64,000 bases of DNA from positions 314,749-378,748 of the forward strand of contig MNCI01035111.1 of assembly GCA_015680685.1 (NCBI GenBank), in the 5' to 3' direction. Position numbers and translations under genes: made by a program. How positions within the stretch are numbered: the first letter of the stretch is position 1; every line of letters begins with the position of its first letter. This stretch comes from Gnetum montanum. Its lineage: Eukaryota > Streptophyta > Gnetopsida > Gnetales > Gnetaceae. The notes below the pieces were generated by a model. The model saw only the letters and a program-made list of their open reading frames with translations. It was not told the origin of the DNA and did no database searches. Shown in pieces: positions 22,560 through 33,299 of the stretch.

Positions 22560-25341
22560 GTACTCATGTAGTTCCCAGTGGTGGTGGCTCCTTCATGGGT
22601 GCCTTTCCTTTGTCCTACGCTCCAGGCTTCTAAAATTAATACCTTTGAAGAAGCACCTAAATTTTTTACTCTTCTATCCAAGGATCATGAGCCGTCCATG
22701 TTGATGTTCCAATGTTTGATGGAGCCGGCACTTCCCACAAACATGGAAATTGCAAAAATATTTAATTGGCCTTAACATACCATGTTGCAAATAGTTTTCA
22801 TTCCTCTTCACAGGCTCTAGGTTTGTCTTTGAGTTCCTAGTGATCTATATGCAATTAAGCCAAATTTTCTACAACATCCTTTTAACCTTAGTAGCTAGCC
22901 TTTAACACCTCCAATTCAAAGTTTTCCACCTCTAATTTTTGCAATCTCTTCTTATGTTCCACAAAAACTATCTCATATTTAGCATAGGTGGTAGCTAATT
23001 GCTTTTTAAGCTCAATTCTCAGGCACCCTGTTGTTAACATGGCCAAGTTGATGTATCACAGATTTTCCAACTCCATGTATTCTTTGAGATCTTGGATCTA
23101 TAGGTCCTAGCTTTTTAAGTTCTCCTGATGTGCAAGGGCATAAGTATCCAGAATGGCCTACCAATCAATGTTTTAAGTACTAAGGGAGTTGATATGTGCC
23201 TTGGCCATTCAGAGTTCCTTCTCAATGGTTTCCTTGTACATGCCCACCTGGTCACAAAAGTGCTCCTTTAATTTTTCATGCTTCTTAGCCTCATTTTGCC
23301 ACGTCCTTATTTCAATAGTTGTCTTCTATTGGACGACGCGTACCTCCTCCATTAAAAGGATTTTGTTTTCTCTAGCTAAGCGACTTATATCTTGGTTTTT
23401 TACTCTTATTAATTGTTCTTGCATTTGTTGAAAACTTTCTTCGAGAATGTTCTTCTATTCTTCAATTATCATTAACCGAAGATTTTCGGTAGCAAGGAGT
23501 TTATTCTCTTCTTGTAAGGCCTTGAGAGCTTTAACATGTACATATGTCTGAGCTTGTGCTTTTGAAGCATCCCAATCAACCTCTCTTTTTCCATTGCCAC
23601 CCTTTTATTCTCCACCAACAATTCATTTAACTGCTCTATTCTAAATGATTCTAACTAATTGGCTACACAAGTTGGGACGAATCTCGTTGTTTAGCTTGTA
23701 GGACGATGAACTTTTCTTGGAGTCTCTACAACTCATCTTTTGCATGTTTAGCCCTAACCTCAACCATGATTAGCTTTCCTTTAGTGGAAATGAGGTTTGA
23801 CTATATTGCGATGACATCTTGGAGGATGTCAAACAAAGATGTCATAACTTGTCCTGTCTACAGCAAGCAATCCAAAGCATCCTCATGTTCTATAAAAATC
23901 ATTGAGGTATCAGCCAAAAATTGAGCATCACAATAGGGATGCTAAACAATTCTTTGATGTGGTCTATGACCACCTTTTCTACTCTAACTACATCTTGGTG
24001 TTGCATCACCATCAATGTGGCACCTTCACTAATTTCCAATTGCACTTGGAATGATGTAGCATTTCCAAAGATCTGTTATGATCAATGTGATTTCCCTCCT
24101 CTTGATTGGATTGAGAATTCACCCCTTATAGGATCAATTGATATGGTGGGTCGTACAACATTATCAATCACCTTGAAGAGATTGACCTCGTCTCTACTCC
24201 CCCAACTGACCATCTCAGCGATGGCCCTAAGATAGCTCATCAACGGTCAGTAATCTTGTGGCGACAGTGGTAGTTGCTAGTCTTGCTGACCTGTGGGCTA
24301 CATGCTAGGCCCTGCTTCTTGTTGTTGGCTAGAGCTTATGTTCAAAATTTGGCTAAGCCCTGCCATTTGAGGTGTAGTGGGCCTAGCTATCTATTCTATT
24401 TTAGGCTCTAACATCTCACCAACATCTTTTCTTGGTGTTGGTCGCTTAAGGAATTAAGCATATGAAGCATTCTAAGCTTTTCTAAGGACATCATTAGTGT
24501 ATCCCAGAATTTTAGCATGTCAGAAAAGCTTCCTGATTAGGTACAAAAAGGGTAGTATGAACTTTCCTATCTTCCATTCTTTAAATTACCTTAATATTTC
24601 TGTTAAATATAGATGAGGCGAATTGGCATCAACCTTGCCCATCAAAATTGCACTTCCTCTTGCTACATAGGTAGAAATTTTGTTTAATCCCTTTGTTATA
24701 AAAATATGATAGGTGTCAATTTTAAATTAAATTAGCTCTTCAAGGATTAGTTATCCATATGTTTTAACTTCTTTGCCATACACCCTTTTTAACAATACTT
24801 TTCTTGCATATGCATTAGAGTGAGTAAACAAATGAGCAACTTTGGATCCTTTATTTGGAAGATTCAAAAATTTTGCAATGGCCTTTGTGGAGAAATCTAC
24901 TAAAATTTTACCAATATCAATGGTGGTGATCTCTTCTTTATTGTGCCAAAACTAATATTTTTCACCCAAATACCATTCTCCACTCTCCAAGAGGATAGGC
25001 CATAGTGGAGATCTCTTAAGTAGATTCTTGACTAGCTTAAGGGCGAATTCAGTAAAAGGCCCAAAATTCAGTTCCACAATCATGGTAGAGGATGTGAACC
25101 TTTCTAGGATGGCTTGAACACATTCTAGGGACAATGTGAGGTGTTGTCCTTATTCTGAAACCCTAACCTCTCCACCTTTTTCTTCGCCAGATTGTGTAGT
25201 GACAAGAATTTCCTGATAAATGATGAATGATTGTGCTTTCTGCTCTACATGTTTTGTATGAGGCCTTTGGCCTCTACCTCTTCTCGAGTGTTTAGTTGCA
25301 CCTTGAGCAGGTCTTTCCTGCTATCCTCTTTTAGGGGCCAT
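22560..25341 (-). pseudogene. A2 cORF: plant-transposon-protein-like domain plus coiled coil
   Basis: Long minus-strand ORF remnant, about 925 codons, from ATG 25341-25339, which directly follows a splice acceptor (TTATAG/ATGGCC). A basic start (APKRG, RRGRGQRPHTKH) is followed at about 25140-24400 by a globular region: GPFTEFALKLVKNLLKRSPL, GEWYLGEKYxFWHN, DIGKILVDFSTKAIAKFLNL, RKVLLKRVYGKEVKTYG and STYVARGSAILMGKVDANSP. This pattern resembles the 'putative plant transposon protein' (Transposase_32-like, Athila ORF1-like) domain as I remember it. The C-terminal half (about 24000-22600) is rich in Leu, Glu, Lys and Gln in heptad-like spacing, with QEQLIRVKNQDISRLARENK and LFATWYVKAN near the end. 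Many stops are present. Function is unknown; plus-strand open stretches opposite it (23189-24235) are shadows. Confidence 0.7.
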
Positions 25342-25591
25342 CTATAATCACACAAGGATCGATTGTCAGTAAGGTTATTTAGAGAACTTTATTTATCTTA
25401 TACCTTACTCATTACCTTTAATAAATGTTTAATTCTTTGCTTAGTGTGATAATAGAGTTAGAAATTTTTCAAAGAAGGTGCCCTAAAAGTTTAATGTCAG
25501 ACCTAATCTATTTAGGTGATTCATATAATAACTTAGATGACTTGGGTGAAGAGAGAAAATTATTTTGGCATGAATTTCTGATAGTACTTAC
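25342..25591 (-). other. A2 cassette 5'UTR intron (predicted)
   Basis: Donor TAGGG/GTAAGT at 25591 and acceptor TTATAG at 25342, directly before the cORF ATG; about 250 nt and AT-rich as plant introns are. A4 has the same arrangement, and A3 keeps the donor GGTAAGT. Not shown experimentally. Confidence 0.55.
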
Positions 25592-25842
25592 CCCTATGAT
25601 ATCCTTTGGACGATAGCAAATTTTGAAACAATTATGTGCAAGTTCTACAGTACCCCTCCCTCACGACTAAGTTGAACACTCTAGGTTTAATTAGGTTTGA
25701 TTGAAAAAGAAATCGGAGTGTCAAAGAGTGAAATAGTGGAAGTTGAAGTTAGAGTTGCAAAGCTCTAAAAATCATGGAAGAAAATTTGAACAACTCCCCC
25801 AACATCAACTATTGAAAATGACATGTGTAGTGCTTGAGGGTC

Positions 25843-25925
25843 CCATATATATACTTTTTATGAATGCGATATTACGTACGCAATATCGCGTTGGACCTGA
25901 TACCAAGTACCCAATATCACATCCC
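25843..25925 (-). promoter_or_regulatory. A2 internal promoter with GATATCGC dyad
   Basis: About 500 bp upstream of the cORF start. On the minus strand, motifs AATATTGGG-type and the near-perfect 26-bp palindrome at 25865-25890 (core GATATTACGTACGCAATATC) precede a TATA tract, ATATATATA at 25845-25853. The same words occur in the A2 LTR U3: CAATATCGC at 22328-22336 and TACCCAATATCA near 29453-29464, which recurs at 25908-25919. Confidence 0.65.
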
Positions 25926-26224
25926 AACCAAGGTAGGGTACTTAATAGAGTTGATTATTGTTTGAGTTTTTAGAGCCCAAATTGAAGGATTTGAGGTAGA
26001 TTTGAAAGGTCTAGGATAATAGCAAGTGGGAATTGAGGTACCAAAAGTGTAGTGAAGTAAAGTCATACAATGAGGTTCTTTGATAAGGGTGAGGAAAAAG
26101 GACATGTAATGGTTCTAAGGAACGTTCGATTAAAATGATAACAAAGGAAAAAATAGATTTGGCAATGGAGCACTTGGAGGGTATAAAATGATGTGGTGGT
26201 GTGTAACAAGTACAAATTACAGAA

Positions 26225-26281
26225 GTCACATAAGTGGATCCTTCCCAAAGTAGGTTCCAACCTATCATGCCCTTGCGTAAC
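26225..26281 (-). ncRNA. A2 copy of the 57-nt conserved hairpin
   Basis: Outer arms GTTACGCAAG and CTTATGTGAC (minus strand) can pair at 9 of 10 positions including G-U. An inner hairpin AGGTT/AACCT is perfect. A3 (33977-34033) and A4 (47184-47128) have the same 57-nt spacing with compensatory base changes. The loop has the conserved text TACTTTGGGAAGGATCCAC. The minus-strand open stretches at 26331-26011 run through it and are not considered genes. Confidence 0.6.
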
Positions 26282-26950
26282 CACACCTTAAAATGTCCGT
26301 AGGCACTAGAAGGATTAAATGCAACCCACACCTATGCAACAAAACATATACATGTTAAGTAGGACCACTATGAGGTACACATTCTATGCCACACAAGACA
26401 CAAGTTAGAAGCACCTAGACCATGAGATGAGACGAATTGTAGAAAGGATTGCAAAGATCAGGATGTGAGGTAACTTACCTTGGGTACAATGAATCCTAAG
26501 TGTTGTGTGTGATTAAAGTACCATTAGCCTTTCGATCTAAGATCAAAACCAAGTCCATACCTCTGATCAATGACATCGCATTATTTCATCCCAATGATAG
26601 ACAACCATAAGAGCATCATGATAGCAAGGCATATGATTGCTTAGCATTTTGCACAAGGAAGGACTGATTTGAATTTTTTTTTTTGCATATTTTTCTTGTG
26701 CTTTTCTTTTCTGCTTCACTCCTTTCTTTTCTTCTTTTCTTTTTCTTCTTCTGGTTGCTTTTGCACTCGGTCTTTCCCAAAGGTGACTGGAGAAGCCACC
26801 AACCTTTTAGGCATGGATGCATGTCTTTCCAGTGGGAACCCCCTGGAACAACCTTGAGTTCCTTTATTGAGTGCCTTTATTACAACTCTTACTCCCATGG
26901 TTCATTAGATCTACAAGGATCTTAGTACAACCAAGCTACATGATAACACA
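26282..26950 (-). other. A2 spacer with A-rich tract
   Basis: Untranslated spacer between gag and the cassette. The text at 26490-26590 matches A3 at 33680-33750 (a GACTTGGTTTxGATCTTxGA block on the sense strand). An A-rich tract at 26670-26760 creates a lysine-rich open stretch (26898-26580), probably a composition effect. Confidence 0.5.
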
Positions 26951-28530
26951 TACAAATGTTTCCAAAGAGAATCCATAAGTCCCCTTGATGTCACACCCTT
27001 GTCATTCCCTCTTAGTCCATCACTCTTCACTTTGGGCATAATGAGTACAAAGTTACTTTAAGTTTTGATGATAACAAGAATATCATCATACCCAAAGCAA
27101 GAACCTCTTATCAATAGAATGGGTGGTTGGATGTTTTGGGCTCACTATCCAAATAATTAATCACTTGTGACTTGATAACATAGAACAACACCTCAGCCAA
27201 CTTGTTACATGGATCTTCCTCTAATAATGTCTACATATTCTTCACATTTTTCATGTACCCATTCCATCATCTTGTTGACCATTGCCTTGATTTCATCTAG
27301 TGATTTTAGTATTGGAAAAGGTGGGGATGGTTCCACCTCGTTGAGGTGAGTTGATTTCTCCTCTTCATAATTATGGACCTCTATTGTTTCAAGAGTTTGG
27401 TCTTGTTGAGATTTTTTAACATTCTCTTATTTGGCTATTTCTCCTTCTTCTTTTGCTACCTGGTTAATAAGCTCTTGGAATTGATGGGTTCATACTTCAT
27501 ATATTTGACCTAGGTAATACATCCCTAGGGTCTCCCTTGTTTCATTACAAAGCCCATTCATGATGTGATACAGTAGCCTTTCCTTAGGGAAGCCATGGCT
27601 TGGGCATTTGTTTAACAAAGAGTAATATCTTTCTAAGGCCATGTCCAAGGGTTCATGTTTCCCTTGTTTCGGCTCTTGGATTTGTCTCCTCAAGGCTAAC
27701 ACTCTTATATAGGTTTGATATCTTTCGTTGAAGAGGTTTACCATTGTAAGCCAACAGCGAATTGAATTCAGTTTTAAAGACCTATGCCACACTTTTGCTT
27801 GGTCAACAAGTGTCATAGGGAAGAGCTTAAGCCTTTGCCACCCATTCTCAATGTTGTTCCATATATAGGCATCATAGAAGGCTTGTAAATGATGTTGTGG
27901 ATTCAAATCATAGCCTCTTGAGAACTTAGGAGAGTTGTTTAAATCAAGCCTGGATAAACGACTTTTCTTACTATGCCTGTAGGATATCTAAATGGCCTCT
28001 ATTATATGCATTAGGCTCTTCGTGTCTAGCAGGGGTTCATCATCACTAAATAGGTTGTGAGTTCATGAGTTGGGACAATGTTGTCTATGTTCATGTTGGC
28101 ATTCTTGATTTTGCTCATGGGTTCAATTTTTATTTCTACGCCAACCCCTTAAGGAATAGTCATCTATGTCACAACCCAACATTGAAAGAGCAGAGGAAGA
28201 GAGAGAATTGGAAGACTCATCATGACTTTTGTAAGTCTCCCAATCATCCCCTAATGTACTCTTGATAACCATTGAGAAGGTCCTAGGCCTTATGGGCCCC
28301 CTTGTTCTAGGGGATGTCCCATATTTGCTAGAGGTGTCTAAGTTGGATGAAAAAAGTCCTTGAGTATTGTTGGGGTGTCTATGAACATATGAAACTCTTA
28401 CATAAGATTGAGTACTCTAAACTTCTTCTTCATCATATATTTCATTGGTTCTCCAATGAATTACCTCGCTAAATGTTGCATTATCATTGTCTTGTGAAAG
28501 GGACATTGTCATAAATTATGTGTGACTTAA
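26951..28530 (-). pseudogene. A2 gag remnant
   Basis: Best preserved Gag of the family. Open from 27906 to 27490: NPQHHLQAFYDAYIWNNIEN, GWQRLKLFPMTLVDQAKVWH, RSLKLNSIRC, then LALRRQIQEPKQGKHEPLDM, YYSLLNKCPSHGFP and HIMNGLCNETRETLGMYYLG. This is the retrotransposon Gag fold of the Athila type. The first part (28500-27910) is polar and weakly conserved, starting near MSLSQDNDNATFSEVIHWRT. Downstream (27480-27200) a Glu/Lys-rich region follows as in A4. Stops elsewhere make the full Gag non-functional. No Cys/His knuckle is visible. Confidence 0.8.
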
Positions 28531-28624
28531 TTGAATCTAATTTCTTTGTCTAAAAGATGTATCGTTGATACCCTGTTACAGTGATCTTGTATGATATAAC
28601 TAATCTAGATAACTAGCACCATCC

Positions 28625-28643
28625 CTAGCAACAATGCCAATGA
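28625..28643 (-). other. A2 primer binding site, tRNA-Asp type (decayed)
   Basis: The minus strand reads TTGGCATTGTTGCTAGGGA next to the LTR, a transition-decayed form of the TGGCGCCGTTGCCGGGG site. Confidence 0.8.
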
Positions 28644-29488
28644 TGAGCAACCAGGTACCCCTACGTTCAACCATACTAATATGAGCATGTATGCATGATC
28701 CAGGTGAATTCTATGGATGGACTAGTTGTGGCACCTAGACAGTTATGTGTTGATCACAGTTCGTTGTCTTTCCAATTGGACTAGTATTTGCTTTGTCATG
28801 TATGGTTTAATCCAAAGTGAGGTGTATCATGTGATCCCTACTACTATGCTACTCCTAAGAACAATAAGAGATAACTTAATTAAGCTAATGGGCAATAGGA
28901 AATAAGATCTAAGCTAGCCTAAGTACTATGAGCATTCATCCTTAATCATCTGTACACATCTTGGACTTTGTGTACTAATTCTGGGATTAGCAAGCACACA
29001 TCACTTGAAGCACTACTTGATACACTACTAGTTTACCACATAGTTACACTTAAATGTTTGTGATTAAGGCATACTCATTCTGCGTTAACAATAGGAATAG
29101 TAAATGATGATAAAAGAAATATTAACTAAGAAAATAGCAATAAATAATCAAAAATTTAAAGATAAGTGAATGCTGCAACGATGGAGTAATCTCGATCTCT
29201 ATTGCCAATCATGTGCATGTCCAAGTATGTCACACTCGAACAAAGGTTTCGTATGATTACAAGCATCACACTACATGCATGCATTGAGAATAACTGAAAG
29301 CTAAACTGTCAAAAGAAAAGAACTTCTAACTATCTGATCTCACTACTCACTAATTGACTCCCTCACTATGCACTTGAGTGCTATATTTATAGGCTAACAC
29401 AGGAATCATGATATCGTAAACAAGCTGTGATATCGTATACCCGATATCGCTTACCCAATATCAAGGCCTAGCAAACCATGATTCATCA
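28644..29488 (-). repeat. A2 5' LTR
   Basis: 845 bp with TGATGA/TCATCA ends. The U3 (29400-29470) contains GATATCGT, GTGATATCGT, CGATATCGC and CCCAATATCA, followed on the minus strand by a TATA box at about 29388-29396. Confidence 0.9.
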
Positions 29489-30690
29489 GTAGCAAACACA
29501 TAGGAGGAGGTAAAAATGAATGAACCTCAATCTAGGAAATATCTATTCTTCTAAAAATGTCTAGAAAGGATTCAAAATATGGGGACTCTATCTACATCAA
29601 CCCCATCTACACACACTCCTCTAGGGAATGCCAGGCTTCCATCTTCTACCAATCCAAATCTAACTATTTTCATGCATCCCAAAATTGTTACATATTGGAT
29701 TAAGGTAGGAGCACTTTCCCAAAAGAGAATATATACAAGAATTTCTTTAATATATCTCCAAATAACATATCATAAATCATGTAAGGCTCTACTAGATTCT
29801 AGGTTAGGAGTAAACTTAATTTCACAAGATATGTATAAAGCTTGGAATCTTCTACCATTAAGGAAAAGCAATATCCAATTCAAGCTTGTGAATTAGTTAA
29901 TCACTATCCCACTTGGACAAGTCGACGATGTCATCACCACCATTAGTGGTTGGTCCTACCCTTCTGACTTCTTAGTAATACACATGGGAAAAAACAAGGG
30001 GGAATTTCCTATAATAATGGAAAGAAGATGGCTTAGCACTATGGATGATAAGCTTTGAATTAGAGATTTTTCCTTGGAGACTTTCAAGGAAGATAAATAT
30101 GGCATTATAAAAAGATGCCAAGTTTCATATATTACATATAGCGATAACGAGTGCAACTGCATGCAGAGAATTTGGGTTGTTAACCAAAGAAAGAGCATAG
30201 CATGCAACCAATGTGTAGAAGAAATATGTATGCAGTAATGACTATATGCAGCCGCTAAAGAATAAGGCACCCAATGGCTAATTATTGATAAAGAGAAAGA
30301 ATCTAAAATATGCATGGAACTAACCAACCAAATCATAAGTTCCTATGTTGAGGAAATAGATAAGTTAGAATAGTTATGTAGAAAACAATCCTTTGCACTT
30401 TCACACCAGGATGAAGATAGTGAATGGTGACAGTTAGAGATCCTAGAAAACTTTGAGCTAGAACCATTACAGTTAGAAACCCTACGAGATGTGCTAGAAT
30501 ATGTCTTTCTAAATAATAAAAATCTATAATCATCAACACCAACCTTGATAAAGACCAAAAGAAAATATTATTGAAAGTAGTTAATAAATGACCAACAACA
30601 TTCACATGGTCCTACGATGAGATAACAAGCATTGATTCACAATTATGTCAAATCCAAATATACATAGATCTAGTTGTCAAGACACACCAC
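29489..30690 (+). pseudogene. A3 protease and linker to RT
   Basis: Continues A3 after the A2 insertion. The open stretch 29579-29896 ends with HKSCKALLDSRLGVNLISQD, the retropepsin active-site region. A4 has ALLDFGSKVNLIS at the same place. The catalytic triplet is DSR here rather than DSG/DTG, so this copy would be inactive. FPIIMERRWLSTM near 30005 matches FSIIMGRAWLSIV of A4 (protease C-terminal motif). The linker toward RT keeps ETLRDVLEYVFLNN around 30480-30510. The minus-strand open stretches at 30336-29956 and 30605-30333 are shadows. Confidence 0.75.
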
Positions 30691-31550
30691 CAACCTTAGA
30701 GAAGGTTGAATCCTAAGCTCAAAGAAGTATTAAAATAAGAATTGGAAAAGTTATTGAAGGCAAGATTCATCTATCCCATTACAAATAGTGAATGGGTTAG
30801 TTCCTTAGTCATTGTTCTGAAAAACGATGACAAGTGAAAAGTATGCATTGGATTTTGGCTCCATGACATTCTAGGACCATTTCCCTTTGCCATTTGCTAA
30901 TTAGATCCTCAATAGCATAAGAGGACATTAGTACCATAGTTTTCTTGATGAGTATAGTTGATACAACCAAATTCGCATTGTACCAAAAGACCAAGAAAAG
31001 ACTACATTCATGTGTTCATGGGGAACATTTTCCTACAAGCAAATGCCATTTGGCTTGTGTAATTCACCCACTACTTTCTAGAGATTAGTACTAAGTATAT
31101 TCCAGAAGTAAATTGGTAATGGTGTAGAAGTATTTATGGATGATTTCTCTACTTATGGGCTAGATTTTAGGTAGGAATTGGACCATTTGAACAAGTATTA
31201 AAAATATGCATTGAAACTAATTTAAAGCTTAATTAGCAAAAAAGCCATTTAATGGTCCAAGATGGCATCATCCTAGGACATAGGGTATCATAGAAAGGAA
31301 TAGAGGTAGACTTAGATAAGCTAAGAGTCATTCAAAACATCACCCAAAGGTCATAAATTGTAATGGATGTTAAATAATTTTTGGCCATACAGGATATTAT
31401 AGAATATTTATAGAAATTTTTTCAAAATAGCTAAACTATTGCTAGAATTGACAAAGAAAGATGCACTATTCAAGTGGATGGAGCAATGTGAGAAGGCATT
31501 TGAGATACTGAAATAGAAGTTAGTAAAAACACCAATCCTTCAAGCTCTAA
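30690..31550 (+). pseudogene. A3 reverse transcriptase remnant
   Basis: RT of the Athila-like group. Recognisable blocks: FPLPFAN and YHSFLDEYSxYNQIRIVPKD, then TTFMCSWGTFSYKQMPFGLC with NSPTTF (around 30990-31080), and VEVFMDDFSTYG with the catalytic FMDDF at 31133-31147. KIAKLLLELTKKDALFKWME follows near 31425-31480. The catalytic aspartates are kept but the frame has many stops, mostly TAG where relatives have CAG. Confidence 0.85.
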
Positions 31551-31940
31551 ATTGGTCCAAGCCATTCCACATATTGATAGATGCTTCCAATTATGTGTTG
31601 AGCACAATAATGATGTAGTTTGATGATCAAAAGAGGCCATACTACATACACCTTGCTAGCATAAGCATCATTGAAGCATAACTTAATTACACCACTACAA
31701 AAAAGGAGATTATTGTCATGGTGTATGCATTGGAAAAATTCAAATATTACTTGCTTGGGTACCCTATTTATGTTCACACAGATCATAGTGTAATTAGATT
31801 TCTCATAAATAAACTAGTGGTGAGTCCTAGGGTGATAGGGTGCTCATCATACTACAAGAATTAAACATTACCATGATTGACAAGAAAATAACAAAGAATG
31901 TCATAGTAGATCACCTATCAAGGATAAGATGGAAAGAATA
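31550..31940 (+). pseudogene. A3 RNase H remnant
   Basis: Reads KPFHILIDASNYVLSTIMM, then MVYALEKFKYYLLGYPIYVH with TDHSVIRFLINK, the RNase H domain following RT in plant gypsy pol. The TDH aspartate is kept here, unlike in A4, where the residue is Y. A decayed VDHLSR-like motif closes the domain near 31910. Confidence 0.8.
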
Positions 31941-32079
31941 GGAGCAAAAAGAACAATTATCATACTAATTTCCTGATGACAACCTAATTCACGAAGATGA
32001 CAATGGCTATCAACTTGATGGAGAAATCATGATCATTGACTATATGACTTGTCTTCTCATACAAGAACTTCCTATTAAG

Positions 32080-33290
32080 TGGAATAGAAAATAGAAAGAG
32101 TAGTTCCTCCATAATGTGAAGAGATATATAGAAATAAATGAAAATATCTACAAGATTTATGCTAATTGACTAGTGAGATGGTGTGTTCCAAAAGAGAACC
32201 AACAAAGAATTTTACAGGATGCACATGAAGGACCATGTAGTGGTCACTACATAGGATGCAGGATAGCACTCAACATGATGATGGCATGTTACTTCTAGCC
32301 TACCATATTCCAAGATTCACATAGCTTCACCCAATCTTGTGAAAATTGTCAGCTTAACAGAGGAATAATAGCCAAAAATGAAGGGCCATAGTAATGGATT
32401 TAGCCATTGGAACCATTTGACATATGGGGAATTGATTTTATGGGGCCCATCCCGCCAATGTCAAATGGAAAATCATACATTATTGTGATGGTTGATTATT
32501 GTACAAAATGAGTAGAAGTAGTTGCAGTTAATAAGTGTACAATAAAAACAACTGCTAAATTCTTTCAACAACATGTGGTAAATAGATTTGGAGTATCATG
32601 AATGCTCATATCTAACAATGGAACACATTTTACCAATGCTACATTTAAAAAGCTCATGCAACAACTTGGGGTGAACCATAAGTTGACTATATCATACTAC
32701 CCCCAAGAAAATGGTTAGGCAAAAGTGACTAATTGGGAAATAACAAGAATGTTAACTAGAACCATTAGTCAATTTAGTAAAGATTGGAGCACTAAATTAA
32801 ATAATGCTCTATGGGCCTATAGAACAATGTGGAAACTTCTCATAGGATATTCATCCTACAAGCTAGTCTATGGAAAACTACCTATGCTACCAATCCAAGT
32901 AGAGCTACAAATGTTAGCTATTACTAGTAAACTTGACCTAGACTTGAGCCTAGCATAGAAAGAACATCTCATGAATCTCAACCTTTTAGAGGAAAACAAA
33001 CTTGTAGCCCTAATGAGCAACGAAATACATAAGAAGTATTATAAGCACAAGCATGATGCATGGATCTGATAATTATCAATCCAACCATGTGATAAGGTCT
33101 TATATTCTAATCTTAGTCACGTACCATAGAAGGTTAAGTTCCAAATCTTATGGGAAGGATCCTACATCATTCATGGAATGTATCCCTTGAGTGCCATGCA
33201 AATTTACCACCCAAGTAGCCCACAAAAACTTGTTTTAGTCAATATTTAACAAGTCAAACTGTACCATGAACATCCTAATTCTTCTATGAA
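32080..33290 (+). pseudogene. A3 integrase remnant
   Basis: Zinc-binding region around 32300-32380, then the catalytic core: [15 protein letters not shown], [20 protein letters not shown] and TISYYPQENGxAKVTNWEIT. ALWAYRTMWKLLIGYSSYKL then runs through the open stretch 32725-32958. The second catalytic position reads SNNGTHF where SDNGTHF is expected. The stop at 32716-32718 (TAG) stands where the family has NGQA. The C-terminal region has DKVLYSNLSHVPxKVKFQIL with GSYIIHGMYP, matching A4. Confidence 0.8.
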
Positions 33291-33299
33291 CTCTACCTA

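Larger units (their letters stand above)
21517..29488 (-). mobile_element. A2: Athila-like element without pol
   Basis: 7,972 bp, minus orientation, flanked by GTAGT (21512-21516) and GTAGC (29489-29493), a 5-bp duplication with one transition. The LTRs are 28644-29488 (5') and 21517-22387 (3'). Order from the 5' end: LTR, PBS, gag, 57-nt conserved hairpin, internal promoter, intron, cORF, polypurine tract, LTR. No protease, RT or integrase motifs are seen between gag and the cassette, so this is a non-autonomous derivative that kept gag and the cORF cassette. It sits in the gag-protease linker of A3. Confidence 0.9.

Noticed and set aside
23189-24235. Series of plus-strand open stretches
   Set aside because: They are antisense to the A2 cORF, whose minus-strand reading is conserved in A3 and A4.
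26580-26898. Lysine-rich minus-strand ORF that looks like a nuclear localisation domain
   Set aside because: It comes from a pyrimidine/purine-rich tract. A3 and A4 have T-rich or A-rich tracts in the same spacer but no matching protein.
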